Below, piece after piece: positions 8,001 to 12,002 of a DNA stretch of 12,002 nucleotides. Within the stretch, counting starts at the first letter, position 1; each line of letters begins with the position of its first letter. The position numbers were made by a program, and so were the translations under genes. The notes below the pieces were generated by a model. It had not been told where the DNA came from. It made no database searches and worked only from the letters and a program-made list of their open reading frames with translations. The DNA is from a bacterium (GTDB lineage Bacteria; Zixibacteria; MSB-5A5; GN15; FEB-12). The DNA lies in assembly GCA_030619425.1 (NCBI GenBank), contig JAUXBJ010000018.1, positions 1-12,002 of the forward strand, read 5' to 3'.

Positions 8001-11000
8001 TTTCAAGCGGTACACAGACCTCGGTCGGACCGCAGATCGGTTCGGCCGGTAAGGTATCCTGCGGACAGTTGATCTGCACGAATTCACCGATGTCAACCGT
8101 GACACAGGCATCCAGCGTATCGGCCAGGCCGCATACATCGATAGCTATCACCTCGACGCAGTAAAGCCCGGAGCTCTCGGCGGTGAAACATATTTCACCG
8201 GTGGCATCGTCATAGTAGCCGACGTCGGTCAGTACCTCGACCAGGTTATCCTCCGCGTCACCGAATGCTATCGGTACGCAGATATCGGGCTGGCAAGTGG
8301 TGATAACGGAGTCGGCCCAATCATAGATTATAAACGGCGCAGTATTGAATTCAATCGTGACCGCCATAGTGTCGCTGTCCTCTTCGCCGCATTCATCGAC
8401 AGCCGTCACGATCAAACTGTAAACGCCGGCTGTGTCAGAGGTGAAGCAAACGCGGCTGTGCAGCGGATCGTACGAGCCGCCGGTGACTATGACATCAGCG
8501 ATATTACCGTCCGGATCATACACGCCCACCGGCACGCAGACCTCCGACGGATCGCAGGACATGATGCTGCTGTCGGGTGGCAAGAGAACGAGAGGAGCGT
8601 GGTTGCATTCAATCGTAACAGTGAAACTACAACTGAAGCTGCCGCACGGAGTGACAACCTCGAGAGTTACTTGGTTGGTATTACCGCATTCGGATATGAA
8701 ACAGACAGATTGCAGTTCATCATCGAACCAGGTGTTGATTCCGGTCACGTTGACCGTAGCGATTTCAGGGATGCCGCCGATCGGCAGGCAGAAGGTGTCA
8801 CCGACACAAGTGAAGATAGTCGTGTCGTTCGGACAGACAAGCTCGATCCCCTGGTCGGTCAGGATTGTCACATAAGCGGTGTCGGCATCGACCATGTCGC
8901 AACTGTCGGTAACCGTCACGATAATATCGAAGGTGCCACTGTCGTAAGGCGTGAAACAAACCTGCCCGTCGCTGTACGAGCCGCGGTTGACATGGATACT
9001 CTGGATATTGTCATCCGGATCGGAGATGTCTATCGGCAGGCATATCGTCTGCGGATAACACAAGTATACCGTTGTGTCAGGCATTCCTGTCGCGACCGGC
9101 GGACTGTTTATGTCCACGCTTATGTTGATGGTGTCGGCCGCCATCAGGTCGCACGTATCAACCACGGTCACGATCATGGTGTAATTGCCCGGTCCGTCAG
9201 GCGTGAAGCAGACCTGCGAGGTAGCCTCGTTATAGATACCCAGGCTGGTTGTTAGTGACTGGTAAACGCTAATCGTGTTGACATCGACGCAGATTTCGCC
9301 CAGTTCACACAAGTCGAGATCAAGATCGTCACCAAGATCGACAAATGGCGGGGCGCCGGAGGTCACGGTGATTGTCACCGTATCCGCCGCAGTTGCACCG
9401 CACTCGTCGGTGGCTTCGACGATCAATTCGTAGGCGCCGTCATAGTCAACCTCGAAACAGACCTTGCCGGTTTGCGGATCGTAACTGCCGAGATTCGGAG
9501 TTACGGTAAGCAGGTTGCCGTCCTCGTCACCAACGGTAACGTCGACACAAACTTCGGTGAGGCCGCACAAACCGACCTCGAAATCGGCGCCGAGATCAAC
9601 ATACGGCGGTTCGTTCAGGTCAACCGTGACCACCGTTGTGTCAGTTGCCGTGGCGCCGCACGAATCGGCCGCTGTGACGATTATCATATAGCTGCCGACA
9701 GTATCGGCGAAGAAACAGACTCGCTCATTGTCGGCATCGAACTGTCCGTAATTGACCGTGACAGTCAGAACATCCATGTCGGCGTCCGTGACGGCGACAT
9801 CAAAGCAGATTTCCGTCGGTTCGCAAAGGAACGTCGCGAAATCATCGGCGCTAATGACACTCGGCGCGTGGTTGCCCTCGATAGTCACCGGCACGATGCA
9901 TGTGTCGGAATGGTCACAAATGTCCACGACCTCAATGACGATGTCAAACTGGTCGGAGGTGGTCGCCTCGAAACAAACCAGGCCGGCATCGAACCAGGCG
10001 TTGCCGGACAGGATATTCACCGTTAACGGCTGTAACTCCGGATCGCTGGCGTTGAACTCAAAGCAAAGAGTGTCAGGTTCACATATCGAGAACGACTGAG
10101 GTTCCGGACAATCCACGACCGGCGGGCGGTCGAGCAGTACGGTAATCCTGATCGTATCCGGATCGCACGGCGGACACTCGGGGCAGGCATCGCTGTAAAT
10201 CTTGCTGCCGGTACAAGGATCGGTAACACAATATTCAAATATGTATGTGGCTGAGTCGACGTCGTTCGGCATGAAGCAGGTCTCTCCGGAACTGTCGGTC
10301 AACATCGTAAACCCGCCCGGACCGGACTCCTGGGTGATGTTAAGAATATCGCCGTCGGCATCGGTTGCGACAACGTCGAAGCAGACTTCCTGAATGTTGC
10401 ACAGATAAATGGTAGAATCATACGCGTGGAGTATGGGCGGGCTGTTAATAGTTATGGTGTCGTAGACGAAGCCGGTATCGCCGGCGCAAGTGTCGTAGGC
10501 CGCCACCTCAAAGGTGTAGACACCGGATGTATCCGGGAAGTAACTGATATATCCCGTCTGGGTATCAACAGTGCCCACGCCGGACAACATAACAAAGGTC
10601 ATCGGGTCGTCATCAGCGTCATAAGCAGTAACGCCAACCTCGCGGAGTTGGTCGGGCTCGCACAAGGTAGCTGAGGTAAACCGATCATAGACGATTGGCG
10701 GCGTATTGAGTTCGATGGTGACGGTGAATTCGGCGTCGCAATATGCGCCGCAACTATCGAAGCAGCGGACGGTGATGGTACCGCCGATGCTCTTGTCCGG
10801 AGTATAGCACCAATAACCGTCGACGATTTCACCTACACCGGAGAAGACCTCGCAACGGTCGAAGTTGTTGTTCGGATCGGTTGCCGACACCGGCAGACAG
10901 ATTTCTTCAGGTTCGCAAAGGACGATGATTGTATCATTCGGCGGATTGCAGATCGGTGCGTCGTTGAGATCAACGGTCACGATAGTTTCACAAGAACTCT

Positions 11001-12002
11001 CGGCGTCGCAAGCGTCGAAAGCGGTCAGGACGATGACGTTAGGTCCTTCAATCGGCGTGAAGCAGACAGTGCCGTTAGCCATAATGACCTGAACGCCGTT
11101 GACTGTTACAATGATCGACTCCAGAGCACCCTCCGGGTCGGACGCCGCAAAGCCACCGATGCAAACGTCACTCATATCGCAGGACCAGAGAGTGGTGTCA
11201 TTCGGGCAGGTCACCGTCGGTGGCTGATTGATCTCAAAGGTAACGGTGAATGTCTGGTCGCAATATGCGCCGCATGAATCCGTGGCGCGGGTTGTGACCG
11301 TGACTGTCTCGGCGCCTACTGGCGTGTAGCACCAGGTTCCCTCGACAACACTACCGGGGCCGGAGATCAGTTCCCATCCGTAGAGGTTGCCGTCCGGGTC
11401 ATCGGCGACGAGTAGCAGGCAGAGTTCCTGCGGGCCGCAGTTGAACAGGGTGGTGTCGGTCGGCATCAGGCAAACCGGCTCGCTGTTGAGAATAACCTCG
11501 ACGACGGCGTCGCACCAACTGGTATCATCGCAATCATCAACGGCATAGAGAATCATCGAGTTGGCGCCTTCGGTCGGCGCGAAGCAGATACGGCCTTCAA
11601 TGACCGGGTAGTCGGCGCCGTTAACAGTCACCCAGATAGAGTTGAGGTTCCCGTCTTCATCTATCGCGCCAAAACCCTCGACACAGATATCATCATCCAG
11701 GTTGCATACAAAGACCGGTTCGAGGAAGTCGACACAGGCCACCGCCGGCGGCGCGTTCAAGTCGAACGTTACGGTGAATCTGCTCTCGCACGTCGCACCG
11801 CAATCGTCGGTGCACTGAATGGTTACCGTTACTGTTTCATCACCTGCGGGAGTGTAAGTCCAGAGTCCATTGATGAGTTGTCCCGGACCGTTGGTAATCG
11901 AACAACCGGTCAGGTTGCCATCGATATCGCTACCGCTAACCGGCAAACTTACTTCGGCCAAATCACACTGGAAAATCGTAGTGTCGTTTGGCACGTTGCA
12001 GG
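5056..12002 (-). CDS. Giant secreted repeat protein with cohesin-like, dockerin-like and T9SS sorting regions, 5'-partial
   Basis: I recognise the architecture but not a named gene. The frame is open through the right edge: codons before the GTG at 11994 (Cys-Asn) continue the first module, so the true start and signal peptide are outside. At least 2314 residues are visible. Counting the codon at 11992-11994 as residue 1: 21 Ig/cadherin-like modules 1-1814; cohesin-like domain about 1815-1970; linker to 2028; dockerin-like EF-hand pair 2029-2093; a beta-rich region about 2101-2223; FlgD-like/type IX sorting tail 2224-2312 ending KKMVLLK. Composition is rich in Asp, Val, Thr and Cys with very few Lys, as expected for an exported, disulfide-bonded, calcium-binding surface protein. 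No catalytic domain is seen. It is probably an adhesin, surface-layer-like or scaffold protein of an FCB bacterium. It runs convergent to rlmH and ends 27 bases from the shared hairpin. Confidence 0.93.
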   Translation of the reverse strand, partial: CNVPNDTTIFQCDLAEVSLPVSGSDIDGNLTGCSITNGPGQLINGLWTYTPAGDETVTVTIQCTDDCGATCESRFTVTFDLNAPPAVACVDFLEPVFVCNLDDDICVEGFGAIDEDGNLNSIWVTVNGADYPVIEGRICFAPTEGANSMILYAVDDCDDTSWCDAVVEVILNSEPVCLMPTDTTLFNCGPQELCLLLVADDPDGNLYGWELISGPGSVVEGTWCYTPVGAETVTVTTRATDSCGAYCDQTFTVTFEINQPPTVTCPNDTTLWSCDMSDVCIGGFAASDPEGALESIIVTVNGVQVIMANGTVCFTPIEGPNVIVLTAFDACDAESSCETIVTVDLNDAPICNPPNDTIIVLCEPEEICLPVSATDPNNNFDRCEVFSGVGEIVDGYWCYTPDKSIGGTITVRCFDSCGAYCDAEFTVTIELNTPPIVYDRFTSATLCEPDQLREVGVTAYDADDDPMTFVMLSGVGTVDTQTGYISYFPDTSGVYTFEVAAYDTCAGDTGFVYDTITINSPPILHAYDSTIYLCNIQEVCFDVVATDADGDILNITQESGPGGFTMLTDSSGETCFMPNDVDSATYIFEYCVTDPCTGSKIYSDACPECPPCDPDTIRITVLLDRPPVVDCPEPQSFSICEPDTLCFEFNASDPELQPLTVNILSGNAWFDAGLVCFEATTSDQFDIVIEVVDICDHSDTCIVPVTIEGNHAPSVISADDFATFLCEPTEICFDVAVTDADMDVLTVTVNYGQFDADNERVCFFADTVGSYMIIVTAADSCGATATDTTVVTVDLNEPPYVDLGADFEVGLCGLTEVCVDVTVGDEDGNLLTVTPNLGSYDPQTGKVCFEVDYDGAYELIVEATDECGATAADTVTITVTSGAPPFVDLGDDLDLDLCELGEICVDVNTISVYQSLTTSLGIYNEATSQVCFTPDGPGNYTMIVTVVDTCDLMAADTINISVDINSPPVATGMPDTTVYLCYPQTICLPIDISDPDDNIQSIHVNRGSYSDGQVCFTPYDSGTFDIIVTVTDSCDMVDADTAYVTILTDQGIELVCPNDTTIFTCVGDTFCLPIGGIPEIATVNVTGINTWFDDELQSVCFISECGNTNQVTLEVVTPCGSFSCSFTVTIECNHAPLVLLPPDSSIMSCDPSEVCVPVGVYDPDGNIADVIVTGGSYDPLHSRVCFTSDTAGVYSLIVTAVDECGEEDSDTMAVTIEFNTAPFIIYDWADSVITTCQPDICVPIAFGDAEDNLVEVLTDVGYYDDATGEICFTAESSGLYCVEVIAIDVCGLADTLDACVTVDIGEFVQINCPQDTLPAEPICGPTEVCVPLEIIGNNFTVTSSIGAYGEGELCFPADTAGIYVITVIGIAECNDDTCVVYVEVTIPDEAVITCPADTALLTCGPDTICLDYTVSASVEMISVTEPAYLSENQVCVPVLEAGSLEITMIATSICNSDSCSFTVIADFNSPPEIVTGPDTSLTVCEPYEVCIPVTYSDVDDNIIEVSSSHGQIVEDEVCFTPADFGIHTVVVSVRDACGETAYDTTIVTILPGGSPLIVCPPTTVYDTLCTADSICITMPISPGDAIVTVLPNGSYDPATGELCVYIDETGLYNIMVTAEAQCGVDTCEFDLDVQVPQPPVITCPGVIDTLLCLTDPVELCYPVTVTGTDPVITVEPEGSYADGKVCLIIDQPGAYDITLIATGRCDADTCVTTINVTGDQAPQLFLPQETPVFERCYDDTTLVCIDGIYATDLEDGVTLTQTCGPGEFELITDDSGRVCFLPDAFGLYEFCFEVDDGCSITVGSFFVDIQELEDCDVCIRVSIDGGDCTPVGLLQIAELNIETREWLGGFDILLAYDASVMAFTYASIEGTAVDGWEYFEYRMGAADCGASCPSGLVRLVGIADINNGPNHPPHETLFPNGVLVKMQFQVANDQNLGDQFLPINFVWYSCADNAFSDTSGYDLFVDVRILNFENSMIWDENDDVNYPESSRPFGMGTRDDCFGGGKIDPIRCVEFINGGICVIHADSIDDRGDINLNGVPYEIADAVVFSNYFIKGLSVFVVNIAGQIAATDVNADGVTLSVADLVLLIRVIIGDADPIPKLSPYPEELLVTTEYSDDHLSVSTDAVGEIGAALFVFDVNDATTIDIPQLATAAEDMDLMYAVVDGELRILIWNLGTDLVEAGEHRLFDISYSGDAAPILKRKEIVDYQGRPYRCVNKGGELPTEFSLSQNYPNPFNPATSISFSTPQAADWTLHIYNVTGKLVRSFSGHAPAGHQTITWNGLDSRGGTAASGVYFYRLDAGSFTDTKKMVLLK
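5059..5325 (-). other. FlgD-like / type IX secretion C-terminal sorting domain
   Basis: Residues 2224-2312 read FSLSQNYPNPFNPATSISFS, then LHIYNVTGKLVRSF, HQTITWNGLDSRGGTAASGV and YFYRL...TKKMVLLK. These are the hallmarks of the C-terminal Ig-like tail found on exported proteins of the FCB group, which in Bacteroidetes directs passage through the type IX system and surface anchoring. It ends exactly at the stop codon, as expected. Confidence 0.92.
5326..5694 (-). other. Second beta-rich region, possibly a degenerate cohesin-like domain
   Basis: Residues about 2101-2223 (LLVTTEYSDDHLSVSTDAVGE, then FVFDVND, LRILIWNLG and HRLFDISYSG) show short alternating hydrophobic strands ending in LFDISY, like the last strands of a cohesin or similar sandwich. 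The assignment is weak. It is followed by a linker, DYQGRPYRCVNKGGELPTE, leading into the sorting tail. Confidence 0.4.
5716..5910 (-). other. Dockerin-like duplicated EF-hand segment
   Basis: Residues 2029-2093 carry two calcium-loop motifs each followed by a hydrophobic helix: GDINLNGVPYEIADAVVFSN and TDVNADGVTLSVADLVLLIR, with a 15-20 residue linker. This is the dockerin type I plan. In both loops the last aspartate sits at loop position 13 rather than the usual 12, so each is one residue longer than the classical form. Confidence 0.8.
6085..6552 (-). other. Cohesin-like beta-sandwich domain
   Basis: Residues about 1815-1970 begin VCIRVSIDGG and contain GGFDILLAYDASVMAFTYAS, then GLVRLVGIAD, GVLVKMQFQV and a closing LFVDVRIL. 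Alternating hydrophobic strands, the yDxxv(L/M)xF turn and the late kmxFxV strand are the cohesin-fold pattern. Cohesins bind dockerins in cellulosomes, but similar domains are widespread in non-cellulolytic bacteria. Binding partner unknown. Confidence 0.65.
10126..10440 (-). repeat. Module 7: long module with CPECPPC insertion
   Basis: At 105 residues this is the longest module. After the DPC motif it carries an insertion with DACPECPPCDPD (cysteines at residues 604, 607 and 610; bases about 10165-10185) before the last strand RITVLLD. With an additional cysteine in FEYC the module totals eight cysteines. The C-x2-C-x2-C cluster could form extra disulfides or bind a metal; the sequence cannot decide. 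Confidence 0.75.
10441..10701 (-). repeat. Module 6: reduced to one cysteine pair
   Basis: This module keeps only the cysteines at module positions 14 and 72. At the place of the usual second cysteine it reads LREVGV, and at the usual VCFTP it reads YISYFP. Both members of the 21/50 pair are therefore missing together, as they also are in module 1. It marks the boundary between the A/B block and the later modules. Confidence 0.8.
10735..10752. repeat. 18-base exact repeat, copy in module 5
   Basis: GTCGCAATATGCGCCGCA (+ strand reading) is identical to 11257-11274. It encodes, on the - strand, part of the CGAYCD segment. It supports a fairly recent common origin of modules 3 and 5. Confidence 0.85.
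11257..11274. repeat. 18-base exact repeat, copy in module 3
   Basis: Identical to 10735-10752, at the same place in its module. The equivalent site in module 1 (near 11790-11806) has diverged. Confidence 0.85.

Larger units (their letters stand above)
6553..12002 (-). repeat. Array of 21 Cys-paired Ig/cadherin-like modules
   Basis: Each module starts near PP-x-V and ends in a strand like FTVTVDLN. The core pattern is Cys at about 15 and 21, an acidic loop DxDGN near 28, VCFTP with Cys at about 50, and DxCG with Cys at about 70. Modules by base position, N to C: 1 11752-12002; 2 11482-11751; 3 11224-11481; 4 10960-11223; 5 10702-10959; 6 10441-10701; 7 10126-10440; 8 9868-10125; 9 9610-9867; 10 9352-9609; 11 9103-9351; 12 8851-9102; 13 8599-8850; 14 8341-8598; 15 8083-8340; 16 7837-8082; 17 7594-7836; 18 7339-7593; 19 7090-7338; 20 6841-7089; 21 6553-6840. 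The layout recalls bacterial cadherin-like (Big_9) or hyalin (HYR) repeats, but the cysteines are not typical of Big_9. The family name is uncertain; the tandem structure is not. Confidence 0.9.
10702..12002 (-). repeat. Higher-order A-B-A-B-A block in modules 1-5
   Basis: Modules 1, 3 and 5 share a type A form: Cys at 4, SGxG..V..G.W.YTP, DSCGAYC and FTVT(F/I)E(I/L)N. Modules 2 and 4 share a type B form: Cys at 6, GF.A.D..G.L.SI.VTVNG, CF.P.EG.N and D.CD....C. The two-module unit of about 174 residues therefore seems to have been duplicated as a block. An exact 18-base match lies in modules 3 and 5. Because the gene continues off the right edge, more A/B units may lie outside. Confidence 0.75.

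Noticed and set aside
8458..9255. Long + strand open frame of 265 codons opposite the giant gene
   Set aside because: It lies wholly antisense to the repeat array, has no recognisable domain, and arises because the Asp- and Val-rich coding strand leaves few stops in the complement. Similar frames at 6259-6966 and 9472-10026 are rejected for the same reason.
11992..11994. GTG at 11994 as the start of the giant gene
   Set aside because: The frame continues to the edge, and the Cys codon just before it is the expected early cysteine of module 1. There is no signal peptide after the GTG.
6553..12002. Regularly spaced repeats as a CRISPR array or non-coding satellite
   Set aside because: The period is about 250-260 bases, an exact multiple of coding modules, with diverged bases and conserved residues. 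It is protein-level repetition.

Overview
The window holds two convergent blocks. On the + strand (1-4999) is a tight cluster of four housekeeping genes: smc (5' end outside the window), ftsY, a YjbQ/UPF0047 gene and rlmH. On the - strand (5056-12002) is the last part of one giant gene whose start lies beyond the right edge. A perfect 12-bp inverted repeat at 5001-5028 separates the two blocks. There is no gene-free stretch longer than about 60 bases.

The organism is a bacterium, most likely of the FCB superphylum. The giant protein ends in a FlgD-like/type IX secretion C-terminal sorting module (NYPNPFNP...KKMVLLK), typical of that group. The combination of a cohesin-like domain, a dockerin-like pair and this tail resembles what I remember from candidate division Zixibacteria proteins. 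That placement is an inference from recall, not from a search.

The + strand cluster combines chromosome organisation (SMC), membrane protein targeting (FtsY), a small conserved enzyme family (YjbQ) and ribosome modification (RlmH). The genes are 12 bp apart or overlap (ATGA, then 8 bp), so they are probably co-transcribed and translationally coupled. RlmH uses a TTG start fixed by an in-frame stop just upstream.

The - strand protein has at least 2314 residues in the window: 21 tandem Ig/cadherin-like modules of 81-105 residues, a cohesin-like domain, a dockerin-like duplicated EF-hand segment, a second beta-rich region and the sorting tail. No catalytic domain is visible. Its most notable property is cysteine bookkeeping. 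Every one of the 21 modules has an even number of cysteines, and cysteines appear or vanish in matched pairs, so a disulfide map can be read from internal covariation. In modules 9-20 the acidic calcium-type loop and an extra disulfide are mutually exclusive, as if the two were alternative ways to stabilise the same fold.
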